A stretch of DNA of 23,235 nt from assembly GCA_010029175.1 (NCBI GenBank), contig RGNC01000009.1:1-23235 (forward strand), given 5' to 3'. A program made the position numbers and the translations under genes. The notes below the pieces were generated by a model that was given only the letters and a program-made list of their open reading frames with translations, was not told where the DNA came from and ran no database searches. Position 1 is the stretch's first letter. Each line of letters opens with the position of its first letter. Shown here in pieces: positions 8,121 through 16,624 of this stretch. Source of the DNA: Synechococcaceae bacterium WB8_1B_136. Lineage in GTDB: Bacteria > Cyanobacteriota > Cyanobacteriia > PCC-6307 > Cyanobiaceae.

Positions 8121-8137
8121 TACACTTGTTAAAACAA
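8121..8137 (+). promoter_or_regulatory. Possible ftsH promoter/operator element
   Basis: In the leader of ftsH, TACACT (8121-8126) resembles a -10 hexamer. It is directly joined to TTGTT-AA-AACAA (8126-8137), a 5-bp inverted repeat in an AT-rich island in otherwise GC-rich DNA. No good -35 box is visible at normal distance. A similar TTGTT-N2-AACAA core occurs at 17980-17991. Confidence 0.3.
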
Positions 8138-8160
8138 TTCGACCCGGACCTGAAGCAGCC

Positions 8161-10110
<1,950 letters not shown>

Positions 10111-10122
<12 letters not shown>

Positions 10123-10136
10123 ACTCAGGCCTCGGC
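10111..10136 (+). terminator. 10-bp hairpin spanning the ftsH stop codon
   Basis: GCCGAGGCCT at 10111-10120 pairs perfectly with AGGCCTCGGC at 10127-10136 around the 6-nt loop GAACTC. The ftsH TGA (10120-10122) begins at the base of the loop, so the stem covers the last codons. There is no U-tract. It could terminate or stabilise the transcript. Confidence 0.55.
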
Positions 10137-10139
10137 CCT

Positions 10140-10170
10140 GGCCTGGCTCTGTTCAGGCCGCCTGGCGGCC
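10140..10170. terminator. Second and third hairpins in the ftsH tail
   Basis: GGCCTG (10140-10145) pairs with CAGGCC (10154-10159), and the overlapping GGCCGCC-T-GGCGGCC (10156-10170) is a near-perfect palindrome. The two are mutually exclusive structures. They lie between the ftsH end and the opposing 65-aa ORF end, so they may act on both transcripts. Confidence 0.4.
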
Positions 10171-10350
10171 GTCCGCTCCTCCAACCAGATCTGAGCGGCG
10201 GCAGCTGGCGATGCTGCGCTTGAGGGTGGGATAGCGCCGCACCAGGGCGGCGTACTGCGGCGAGCTGTGCGGATCAACCTCCGAGGCCCCGACCAGCTGC
10301 TCCTCGGCCCTCGCGCATCCCGGAGGCTGGGGTTGAGCGTGTTGCGTCAT
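10153..10350 (-). CDS. Small hypothetical protein, 65 aa
   Basis: The frame encodes a 65-residue, arginine- and alanine-rich polar product (MTQHAQPQPPGCARAEEQL..., then SPQYAALVRRYPTLKRSIASC). The middle part, YAALVRRYPTLKRSIASCRRSD, looks like an ordinary amphipathic helical segment rather than frame-shadow sequence, and nothing else occupies this stretch. It uses an ATG but shows no obvious Shine-Dalgarno. It lies downstream of, and parallel to, the 220-aa gene with a 107-bp gap that contains the 10-bp palindrome GCCCTAGGGC (10384-10393). I recognise no family; it could be spurious. Confidence 0.45.
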   Translation of the reverse strand: MTQHAQPQPPGCARAEEQLVGASEVDPHSSPQYAALVRRYPTLKRSIASCRRSDLVGGADGRQAA

Positions 10351-10383
10351 GGTGATGGTCGGGCTGAAGCGCAGAGACGCCCA

Positions 10384-10393
10384 GCCCTAGGGC
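10384..10393. repeat. 10-bp perfect palindrome GCCCTAGGGC
   Basis: It is located in the 107-bp gap between the 220-aa hypothetical gene and the 65-aa ORF, 34 bp upstream of the latter's start on the minus strand. It could be an operator or a short transcript-end hairpin; no further evidence is visible. Confidence 0.25.
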
Positions 10394-10457
10394 CCAACTG
10401 TTCCGAATGGGATCAGGTCTGTCAGCAGATGTCAGCGGGAGCAGACCCGGCCGTCAC

Positions 10458-11120
10458 TCAGCCCTCGGCCAGCACCGTGTGGCTGTCTTCAATCACCAGG
10501 CTCTCGGCGGCCTGGGCCTGCACCGTGAACAGGCTCCAGGTGGCCAGCGGTTCAGGTTCGCTGTCCAGCAGAGGCCACTCGATCCGCTGCCCTCCGTAGG
10601 TGATGCCAACGCAGGTGAGGCTTTCGTCGTCGGCCAGCAGGCTCCACAGCACAGACACCCGGTTGCGCGCGTAGGGGGTGGGTGCAGCGGCCTCGGCGGC
10701 AGCGACGGCACCCGGCGCCAGCGCGAGCACCAACGCGCGCTCCCAGCTCAGGAAGGTGCCGTCGTGGGTGGGATAAAACCAGCAGGTTTCATTGTTGGCG
10801 TCGCTGAGCGCAAAACGGTCGAGGCACTCCAGCTGCTCCGAACCGGGGGTGCTGCGATAAACGCCGAGCCCATTGAGGCGGGGCTCAAGCTGGGGGATCA
10901 CGGCATCGCAGATCTTGCGCTGACCCGCTGCAGGATCGAGCTGGCCATCCAGCGGCAAGGAACGGATCGCGGTGGCTCCAGCATCTGCGGCGGTGAAGAG
11001 GCGCAGGGCAAAACCACCCCTGGGGCCAAGTCGCTGGGCGGCCTCAAGGTCTGCACGAGCGACCGGACCCTCCGGCAGTGCAGCCAGCGGCGCCAGAACG
11101 AAGACAAGGGAGTCGCTCAT
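10458..11120 (-). CDS. Hypothetical protein, 220 aa
   Basis: The 220-residue product MSDSLVFVLAPLAALPEGPV... has balanced composition with no signal peptide and no long hydrophobic segment. Its body includes LPLDGQLDPAAGQRKICDAVIPQLEPRLNGLGVYRS and ETCWFYPTHDGTFLSWERALVLAL. It contains several Trp/Cys positions (ETCWFYP, VSVLWSLL, LTCVGITYGG) typical of a folded cytoplasmic domain. I do not recognise the family and give no function. It starts with ATG at 11120. The coding direction is supported by the long open frame and sensible protein composition; opposite-strand frames give low-complexity shadows. It is divergent from the desaturase across about 170-250 bp. Confidence 0.75.
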   Translation of the reverse strand: MSDSLVFVLAPLAALPEGPVARADLEAAQRLGPRGGFALRLFTAADAGATAIRSLPLDGQLDPAAGQRKICDAVIPQLEPRLNGLGVYRSTPGSEQLECLDRFALSDANNETCWFYPTHDGTFLSWERALVLALAPGAVAAAEAAAPTPYARNRVSVLWSLLADDESLTCVGITYGGQRIEWPLLDSEPEPLATWSLFTVQAQAAESLVIEDSHTVLAEG

Positions 11121-11143
11121 GGGGGCGCTGTTGGAGCCTGACG

Positions 11144-11153
11144 GACTGCAGTC
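11144..11153. repeat. 10-bp palindrome GACTGCAGTC
   Basis: This perfect palindrome lies 24 bp upstream of the 220-aa gene start, inside the divergent spacer shared with the desaturase. It is positioned where an operator for the minus-strand gene could lie; no known regulator motif is recognised. Confidence 0.25.
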
Positions 11154-11370
11154 TGATCAGCAGCCAGCCGCTGCTGCGTGCAGGGGGAACAGCTCACAGC
11201 CGCTCGATGCCGCCATCACAGCACCCCAGACCTCAGCTGAGCGGCAGTGTGCGGCTGATCTGCAGCGGCGCCGACGTAGCGTGGTGAATTGAAACCAGCT
11301 CCTGAGCGACATTACAAGCGTCCGCCTGGGGGCGGTTCGGTGGCGCCGCCTCTGCCATGGGCTGGGTCCC

Positions 11371-12180
11371 GTGTTCATCATTCTGTGCCACCTGGGCTGC
11401 GGCATCCTGCTGTTCACCGGCCTGGGGCTGCCGGCCGCGCTCTGGGCGCTCTTCCTCTACGTGGTGCGGATGCTGGCCACCACGGCGATCTACCACCGCC
11501 TGATCGCCCATGGCAGCTACCAGGCGCCGCGGCTGGTGTGGTGGCTGGGATCGCTGCTGGCGGCCTCAGCCGGGCAGATGGGGCCCAGTTGGTGGAAGGC
11601 CCATCACCAGCAGCACCACCGCCATGTGGATTCCAGCAATGACCCCCACACCCCGCTGCTGCCCAGGGCGGGCTGGCAGGGGTTCTGGCGGTCCCAAGCC
11701 GGTTGGCTTCTGGGCGAGAGCTTCCATCCCCAGAGCCTGCCGGCCGACATCGAGGCCGACCCGGTGTTGCGGCTGATCGATCGCCTGCATGTGCTGCCGC
11801 CTCTGGCCCTGGCCTGGCTTTCCTGGTGGCTGGGCGGCGCCCAGTGGCTGGGAGCGTTCTGCCTCAGCACCACAGTGCTGTATCACGCCGTGGCCAGTGT
11901 CAATTCGGTGGCGCACCTGTTTGGCGAGCAACCCTTCGCCACCGGTGATGCCAGCCGCAACAACGGCTGGGTGGCACTGCTGACCCTCGGCGAGGGCTGG
12001 CATAACCTGCACCACGCCTTCCAGGGGTCAGTGCGGCAGGGCATCACGATCCGCCGCGGCGCCGTTCGGCTGCTGCCGGATCCCACCTTCCGCTTCATCC
12101 GCCTGCTGCAGCACCTGGGCTGGGCGAGCCGTCTGCGCCAACCCAGCGAACGGGCGCTGCTGGCCCGCTCAGCCTCCTGA
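11371..12180 (+). CDS. Fatty-acid (acyl-lipid/acyl-CoA type) desaturase
   Basis: This membrane di-iron desaturase introduces a double bond into fatty acyl chains, most likely the delta-9 position (DesC/stearoyl-type). The 269-residue product shows the three histidine boxes in order: HRLIAH near residues 43-48, HHQQHH near 76-81, and EGWHNLHHAF near 208-217. Hydrophobic pairs lie between them (LLFTGLGLPAALWALFLYVV and PPLALAWLSWWLGGAQWLGAFCL). The listed start is GTG at 11371, which places the first membrane segment almost at the N-terminus, shorter than usual. A TTG-initiated frame from 11289 may hold the missing N-terminus in a different frame (see findings). Its 3' end overlaps the DUF2256 gene by 12 nt. 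Confidence 0.92.
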   Translation: MFIILCHLGCGILLFTGLGLPAALWALFLYVVRMLATTAIYHRLIAHGSYQAPRLVWWLGSLLAASAGQMGPSWWKAHHQQHHRHVDSSNDPHTPLLPRAGWQGFWRSQAGWLLGESFHPQSLPADIEADPVLRLIDRLHVLPPLALAWLSWWLGGAQWLGAFCLSTTVLYHAVASVNSVAHLFGEQPFATGDASRNNGWVALLTLGEGWHNLHHAFQGSVRQGITIRRGAVRLLPDPTFRFIRLLQHLGWASRLRQPSERALLARSAS

Positions 12181-12363
12181 AGCTGAGCCCCTGCGGTTGC
12201 GGCAGCGCTCGGAGCAGTAGATCACCTGCTCCCAGACGTCGGCCCATTTCTTGCGCCAGCTGAACGGGCGCTGACAGACCGGGCAGATCTTGCTGGGTCG
12301 CTGGCTGGGAGGCAGACCCTTGCCGCCGGGCCGCTGGCCCGGGTCACCGCGGCGGCGGTCCAT
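12169..12363 (-). CDS. DUF2256 zinc-finger-like protein
   Basis: The 64-residue product has the DUF2256 hallmark KICPVCQRPFSWRKKWADVWEQVIYCSERCR: a CxxC pair, RPFxWRKKW, then YCSxxC, which would bind one zinc. The N-terminal 25 residues are a basic Gly/Pro-rich extension. The family is short and widespread in Proteobacteria and cyanobacteria; function is unknown. It begins 10 bp after the clpP stop in the same direction, so it is probably co-transcribed with clpP. Its last 12 nt overlap the desaturase tail on the other strand. Confidence 0.9.
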   Translation of the reverse strand: MDRRRGDPGQRPGGKGLPPSQRPSKICPVCQRPFSWRKKWADVWEQVIYCSERCRNRRGSASGG

Positions 12364-12373
12364 CGCGGCGGGC

Positions 12374-12964
12374 TCAGACCGGGCGCACCGGCCGCTTGTC
12401 GATCACCTTGTCGATCAGGCCATACTCCACCGCCTCAGCGGGCGACATGAAGAAGTCGCGGTCGGTGTCCTCCTCGATGCGGGGCAGGGGCTGGCCGGTG
12501 CGGTCGGAGAGCTCCTGGTTGAGCTTCTTCTTGAGGTAGAGGATCTCGTCGGCCTGGATGCGGATGTCGCTGGCCTGGCCCCGGGCACCGCCCAGGGGCT
12601 GGTGGATCATGATCCGCGAATGGGTGAGGCTGCTGCGCTTGCCCTTGGCGCCGGCACAGAGCAGGAAGGCGCCCATGGAGGCGGCCAGACCCACGCACAC
12701 GGTCTGCACATCGGGTTTGATGTGCTGCATCGTGTCGAAGATGCCCAGGCCGTCATAGACGGAACCACCCGGAGAGTTGATGTAGAGGAAAATGTCCTTG
12801 TCGGGATCTTCCGCTTCCAGAAACAGCAGCTGGGCCACGATGCGATTGGCGGACTCAGCCGTGACCGGCTCCCCCAGGAAGATGATCCGCTCGCGCAGCA
12901 ACCTGGAATAGATGTCGAATGCGCGCTCGCCCCGGCCCGACTCTTCGATCACGATCGGGATCAT
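12374..12964 (-). CDS. clpP: ATP-dependent Clp protease proteolytic subunit
   Basis: ClpP forms the barrel-shaped serine peptidase that degrades proteins fed by ClpC/ClpX. From the ATG at 12964 the product is 196 residues, MIPIVIEESGRGERAFDIYS..., normal for the family. The catalytic triad is S96 (GLAASMGAF), H121 (RIMIHQPLGG) and about D170 (TDRDFFMSP). The sequence is that of an active cyanobacterial ClpP rather than an inactive ClpR. Upstream in-frame codons (VPVS, including a GTG) could extend it slightly. It is divergent from thf1 across 100 bp and followed by the DUF2256 gene; an adaptor gene, clpS, lies 3.7 kb away. Confidence 0.97.
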   Translation of the reverse strand: MIPIVIEESGRGERAFDIYSRLLRERIIFLGEPVTAESANRIVAQLLFLEAEDPDKDIFLYINSPGGSVYDGLGIFDTMQHIKPDVQTVCVGLAASMGAFLLCAGAKGKRSSLTHSRIMIHQPLGGARGQASDIRIQADEILYLKKKLNQELSDRTGQPLPRIEEDTDRDFFMSPAEAVEYGLIDKVIDKRPVRPV

Positions 12965-13064
12965 CGACACGGGAACAGCAGCGGTTGGCCGGATCCTACT
13001 GAGGTTGGGGCGCCAGCAGACGCCGCAGCGAGCGCTAGGGTCGCCCCACCTCGACATCCACAGC

Positions 13065-13769
13065 GTGAGCGCGAGCCTCACTGTTGCCGACAGCAAGCGG
13101 GCCTTCCACCGAGCCTTTCCCCATGTGATCGCACCGCTCTACCGGCGCCTGGTGGACGAGCTGCTGGTGGAGCTGCATCTGCTGAGCCATCAGCAGGGGT
13201 TTCAGCCCGATGGACTGTTCGCCGTGGGGCTCACCCAGGTGTTCGATGGCTTCACCAAGGGCTACCGGCCGGAACAGCAGCGGGAGCCCCTGCTGGCCGC
13301 CCTCTGCGGCGCCAACGGCTTTGATGCCCAGCAGCTCAGACAACTGGCAAGCGACGCCACCGGCAGCGTGGGGCACCACAGCCTGGACGAGGTGAAGGGC
13401 TGGCTCTCCAACCGGGGCGAAGGGGCCCCTGCCCCGATCGCAGGGCTGCTGGCTGGCGTGCAACGGCCCGACTTTCACTACTCCAGGCTGGTGGCCGTGG
13501 GTCTGTTGTGCCTGCTGCAGAGCGCCGGCGGCGCCGACGCCCTCGATCCCCAGGCCCTGCGTGCCGCTGCCCATGAGATCGGTGAGGCCATGGGCTTGAT
13601 CAAGGAGCGGGTCGACAAGGACCTCAGCCTCTATGCCAGCAATCTGGAAAAGATGGCCCAGGCCGCAGAACTGCTGGAGGAAACCGTGGCCGCTGAGCGT
13701 CGGCGCCGGGAGCGCGCCAGCAGCGAGGCCAGCCCGGTCGGCGCGGAAGCCACGGAAGCTCAGGGCTGA
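13065..13769 (+). CDS. thf1: Thylakoid formation protein Thf1/Psb29
   Basis: Thf1 (Psb29) is needed for normal photosystem II repair and thylakoid organisation, and in cyanobacteria it associates with and stabilises FtsH complexes. The recognisable core starts TVADSKRAFHRAFPHVIAPLYRRLVDELLVELHLLSHQ and continues through FDGFTKGYRPEQ. It ends in a charged alpha-helical tail with likely coiled coil (DLSLYASNLEKMAQAAELLEETVAAERRRRER). GTG at 13065 is chosen because it gives VSASLTVADSKRAF, close to the usual family start; the upstream open frame runs into clpP. Length is 234 aa. The 3' end overlaps the opposing 427-aa gene by 10 nt. Confidence 0.95.
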   Translation: MSASLTVADSKRAFHRAFPHVIAPLYRRLVDELLVELHLLSHQQGFQPDGLFAVGLTQVFDGFTKGYRPEQQREPLLAALCGANGFDAQQLRQLASDATGSVGHHSLDEVKGWLSNRGEGAPAPIAGLLAGVQRPDFHYSRLVAVGLLCLLQSAGGADALDPQALRAAAHEIGEAMGLIKERVDKDLSLYASNLEKMAQAAELLEETVAAERRRRERASSEASPVGAEATEAQG

Positions 13770-15043
13770 AGATCCAGGCGGCCGGCCAGCGCACTCTGCC
13801 GTTCCCCCGAGCGACCACCGGCGCTGCGGCCGAGCAACTGCACCTGCTGAGCCTGACGCACCAGCAGCGGCAGATCCTGCGGCAACAGGCCAACGGCAGC
13901 CATGGCCCGGGGTCGCAGGCTGAGCTGCCAGGGCTGGCCCTGCAGCAGCCGTGCCGGCGGCAGCTCCCTGGGCATGGGGCCAAGAAACAGCAGCAGCGGG
14001 GAGTCGGCACCGCTGCGGCTGGGCTTGAGCCAGCGCCACCCCCCCAGGATGGTGCTGCCATCCCGACTCCAACTGCTGCCCTCAACCGGGTTGGCGGCGG
14101 GCTGCTCCTCCAGCCCCTGATCCAGCAGCGCCTGGCGCAGCCGCGCCAGCAGCGCCTGCCAGCCCCTGCGGTCGGCTCCCACCTGCAGCTGCAGGTCGAG
14201 GGCGGCCTGAAAGGTGCCCTCCGGCACGGCCCGGAGCCGCAGCAGAAAGGGAACGCTCTGTAGCAGGCGCTGCTGGGCCGAACCGAGGCCGTAGCGCTGC
14301 GCCAGGGCTTCCCGCACCAGCTGGCTGGCCAGCAAGCCCCGGCTGAGCAGGGCCAGGCGATCGCCCTGAAGCTGCAGCAGATCAGCAGCGGGCAAGGGTG
14401 ATCGTGCAGGTGGGCTGAGGGCTGGCGGTGCAGGGGCCCAGAGGCCAGCGGTGGCCTCCGCCTCACCGTGCAACACCAGGGCCTGCCCCTGGCTCTGGAG
14501 CTGCAGGCAGCCCTGCTGGAGCTCCTGAACCAGCGGCGAGAGGGGACCAAGCATCTGGCCGAGGGCAGCCGGGGTCCAGAACACGGCCTCGCGCTGGCTC
14601 AACTCCTGGCCGCAGCGCTGGGCGAGTCCGCGGGGGGCCCGTTGCCGCACCCGGAGACGATCGAGCAGCAGCTGACGCGCCAGGGGATCAGGCGCCACCA
14701 CCAGCAGGTCGTCCACCCGCAGGCCGTTGGGGGGAAGGGGGATGGTGGACGGCGCCTGCAGCACCAGGTAGGCGCCGGCATCGCCATGGGCTCCCCAGTA
14801 TTGCCACCAGATGCGGTTCTGCACGGCCCACAACTGCCGGGAGCGCTCCGCGCCCAGGCGCTCTCGCCAGAGGGGCGGTGGCCCCTGGGCGGGATGGGCG
14901 GCGAAGCTCTGCAGCAAGGCGGCGGTGCCCAACAGCCGGTCGAGACCGGTGGCATTGCGGCGAGGAAACAGCCGCAGCCCGATGGAGGGCAGCAGCAGCA
15001 GCAAGGTGGTGATCACCAGCGTGACCCGCAGCGGCCGGATCAT
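13760..15043 (-). CDS. Membrane-anchored hypothetical protein, 427 aa
   Basis: The product starts MIRPLRVTLVITTLLLLLPSIG, a single N-terminal hydrophobic segment (about residues 6-23) that could be an uncleaved signal anchor. About 400 residues follow, rich in Leu, Gln, Ala and Arg, with WRERLGAERSRQLWAVQNRIWWQYWGAHGDAGAYLVLQAP near 58-95. Later segments look like repeated alpha/beta scaffolding (LLQLQGDRLALLSRGLLASQLVREAL, GGWRWLKPSRSGADSPLLLFLGPMPREL). I recognise no catalytic motif or named family. Its ATG overlaps the TGA of cofH (ATGA), indicating translational coupling. Function is unknown; a soluble extracytoplasmic domain on a membrane anchor is inferred. Confidence 0.82.
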   Translation of the reverse strand: MIRPLRVTLVITTLLLLLPSIGLRLFPRRNATGLDRLLGTAALLQSFAAHPAQGPPPLWRERLGAERSRQLWAVQNRIWWQYWGAHGDAGAYLVLQAPSTIPLPPNGLRVDDLLVVAPDPLARQLLLDRLRVRQRAPRGLAQRCGQELSQREAVFWTPAALGQMLGPLSPLVQELQQGCLQLQSQGQALVLHGEAEATAGLWAPAPPALSPPARSPLPAADLLQLQGDRLALLSRGLLASQLVREALAQRYGLGSAQQRLLQSVPFLLRLRAVPEGTFQAALDLQLQVGADRRGWQALLARLRQALLDQGLEEQPAANPVEGSSWSRDGSTILGGWRWLKPSRSGADSPLLLFLGPMPRELPPARLLQGQPWQLSLRPRAMAAVGLLPQDLPLLVRQAQQVQLLGRSAGGRSGERQSALAGRLDLQP

Positions 15044-16305
15044 GCCGCCACCTCGCCGTAGAGGGTGGTGCGGCGCCGCACGGGGCGGCCCAGGCTGCGG
15101 GCAGCCTGCTCGAGGGCCTCCACGCTCTGGCAGGTGCCCCCCTGGGCCCCGGCCATGCTGGTGATCGACTCCTCCATCAACGTGCCCCCCAGGTCGTTGC
15201 AACCCCAGCGCAGTGCCTCGGTGGCACCGGCGAGGCCGAGCTTCACCCAGCTGGGCTGGTGGTTGATGAACCAGTGGCCCAACAGCAAGCGGGCCTGGGC
15301 CGTGAGGGCGAGCATCGCAACGGGATCGGGTTGATCGCGGCCCACCCGCTGCCGCAGGGGAGCCGGTGCCGAGGCGCCGATGTAGGGGAGCAGAACGAAC
15401 TCACTGAAACCGTTCTGTTGATGCTGCCAGGCCCGTTGCTGCAGAGCCACCAGGGTGAGCAGGTGCAGGGCCCGATCGGCTGGTTGCTCGAGGTGGCCGG
15501 CCATCAGCGTGGCCGTGCTGGACAGACCAGCCGCGTGCACTTCACGGATCACGGCGCACCAGGCGCGGGCGCTCAACTTCTCAGGGCATAACCTGCGGCG
15601 CACCCGCTCGCTCAGCACCTCCGCAGCGGTGCCGGGCACTGAACCGAGGCCGGCCTGCTGCAGCTCAGTGATCACCGTCTGCAGAGGGAGGCCGTCCTGC
15701 TGGGCGATGAACAGCAGCTCCTGGGGCGAGAAGCCATGCAGATGCAGTCCAGGGGCCGCCTCCGCCAGGGCCGTGAGCAGGGCGGCGTAGTAGCGCAGGG
15801 CAGAGCCCTGCAGCCGCGCCTCGGGGTTGAGGCCACCTTGGATGCACAGCTCCGTGCCCCCACGCTGGCGGGCCTCCGCAGCCCGCTGTTGCAGCAGCTC
15901 AAAGCTGTGCCAGAAGGCCCCGGGCTCGCCAGGATCACGGCGAAAGGCGCAAAAGCCGCAGTGCTGCAGGCAGAGGTTTGTGAAATTGAGGTTGCGGTTC
16001 ACCACATAGGTGACCGTGTCTCCAGCCAGTTGCGCCCGCAACTGATCCGCTGAGGCCTGCAGAGCTGGTGAAGCGGGGGTGCAGAGCAGTTGATGCGCCA
16101 GGGCCAGAGCTTCCCCAGAGGCGGGGTCCCGGGCCAGGGCCTGCTGCAGCCGCTGTTGCTGCTCGGCCCCCCAGGTGCCAGGCGATTCGGGGCTGGGGTC
16201 TGGGCCGATATCGAGCTCTCTGGAGCTGGCCGCCGGCAGGCGCACCAGCAGCTCACCCGCCTCGCACCACGACCAGGCCGCCAGTGCCTGGGGACGCTCT
16301 GTCAC
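15040..16305 (-). CDS. cofH: FO synthase subunit 2 (CofH), radical SAM
   Basis: CofH joins tyrosine to the flavin precursor, and CofG then closes 7,8-didemethyl-8-hydroxy-5-deazariboflavin (FO), the antenna chromophore of some cyanobacterial photolyases. The product has NRNLNFTNLCLQHCGFCAFRRDPG, whose CX3CX2C binds the 4Fe-4S cluster. GGTELCIQGGLNPE, HLHGFSPQELLF, VPGTAAEVLSERVRRRLCPEKLS and NDLGGTLMEESITSMAGA follow, all CofH-like. GTG at 16305 (421 aa) is preferred because it makes a 4-nt GTGA overlap with the preceding 51-aa gene. An ATG at 16344 would add 13 residues and overlap that gene by 43 nt. Over 100 residues precede the cluster, longer than in archaeal homologues. cofG is not in the window. 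Confidence 0.92.
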   Translation of the reverse strand: MTERPQALAAWSWCEAGELLVRLPAASSRELDIGPDPSPESPGTWGAEQQQRLQQALARDPASGEALALAHQLLCTPASPALQASADQLRAQLAGDTVTYVVNRNLNFTNLCLQHCGFCAFRRDPGEPGAFWHSFELLQQRAAEARQRGGTELCIQGGLNPEARLQGSALRYYAALLTALAEAAPGLHLHGFSPQELLFIAQQDGLPLQTVITELQQAGLGSVPGTAAEVLSERVRRRLCPEKLSARAWCAVIREVHAAGLSSTATLMAGHLEQPADRALHLLTLVALQQRAWQHQQNGFSEFVLLPYIGASAPAPLRQRVGRDQPDPVAMLALTAQARLLLGHWFINHQPSWVKLGLAGATEALRWGCNDLGGTLMEESITSMAGAQGGTCQSVEALEQAARSLGRPVRRRTTLYGEVAA

Positions 16306-16457
16306 CGCCGACCGCTGCTCTGGCGACGGCGACGATCGCGCCATTCCACCGTGGAGAGGTAGATCACACCGCCGCTCACAAACACCAGCAACACCGCCGC
16401 CAGAATCGCCAACAGGTTGTTGACGGGCAGGCCAATGGCGGCCAGGGCGTCATCCAT
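16302..16457 (-). CDS. 51-aa single-span membrane protein between petN and cofH
   Basis: This short frame starts with ATG read from 16457 and encodes MDDALAAIGLPVNNLL, then a strong hydrophobic span (about residues 15-34, ILAAVLLVFVSGGVIYL). The tail is positively charged (STVEWRDRRRRQSSGRR). That acidic N-terminus, single helix and arginine cluster is the layout of a small thylakoid or plasma membrane protein with its C-terminus in the cytoplasm. It lies 25 bp after petN in the same direction, and its TGA overlaps the proposed GTG of cofH. I do not recognise it as one of the named small photosystem or b6f subunits. The gene-like composition and tight spacing make it likely real. Confidence 0.7.
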   Translation of the reverse strand: MDDALAAIGLPVNNLLAILAAVLLVFVSGGVIYLSTVEWRDRRRRQSSGRR

Positions 16458-16482
16458 CACGGCAGCCGCTGAGCTGGGGCAA

Positions 16483-16584
16483 TCAGAAGTTAAGGGTGCC
16501 GTCGCCGTTGCGTCCCCACACCACCATGGCGATCGAGAAGGTGAACACGGCGGCCAGAGCGGCCCAACCCACAGTGATCAACAT
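16483..16584 (-). CDS. petN: Cytochrome b6f complex subunit PetN
   Basis: This 33-residue product is the single-helix PetN subunit, which is needed for stability of the cytochrome b6f complex in photosynthetic electron transport. The sequence MLITVGWAALAAVF is followed by TFSIAMVVWGRNGDGTLNF. The SIAMVVWGRNG block is the family signature, and the GDG tail resembles PetN of marine Synechococcus-type cyanobacteria. It starts at the ATG read from 16584 and ends at 16483. It heads a minus-strand run with the 51-aa gene and cofH, and is divergent from clpS over only 40 bp. It is too short for most ORF finders, but the identification is firm. Confidence 0.93.
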   Translation of the reverse strand: MLITVGWAALAAVFTFSIAMVVWGRNGDGTLNF

Positions 16585-16609
16585 GGCCGTGAGAGATTCG
16601 GTTGGCGGC

Positions 16610-16615
16610 ACTTTA
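16610..16615 (-). promoter_or_regulatory. Possible petN -10 box
   Basis: Read on the minus strand this is TAAAGT, an acceptable -10 hexamer 25 nt upstream of the petN ATG. It sits in the 40-bp divergent spacer and at the very start of the clpS leader. No convincing -35 hexamer is seen. Weak call. Confidence 0.25.
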
Positions 16616-16624
16616 CCCAGCCCG

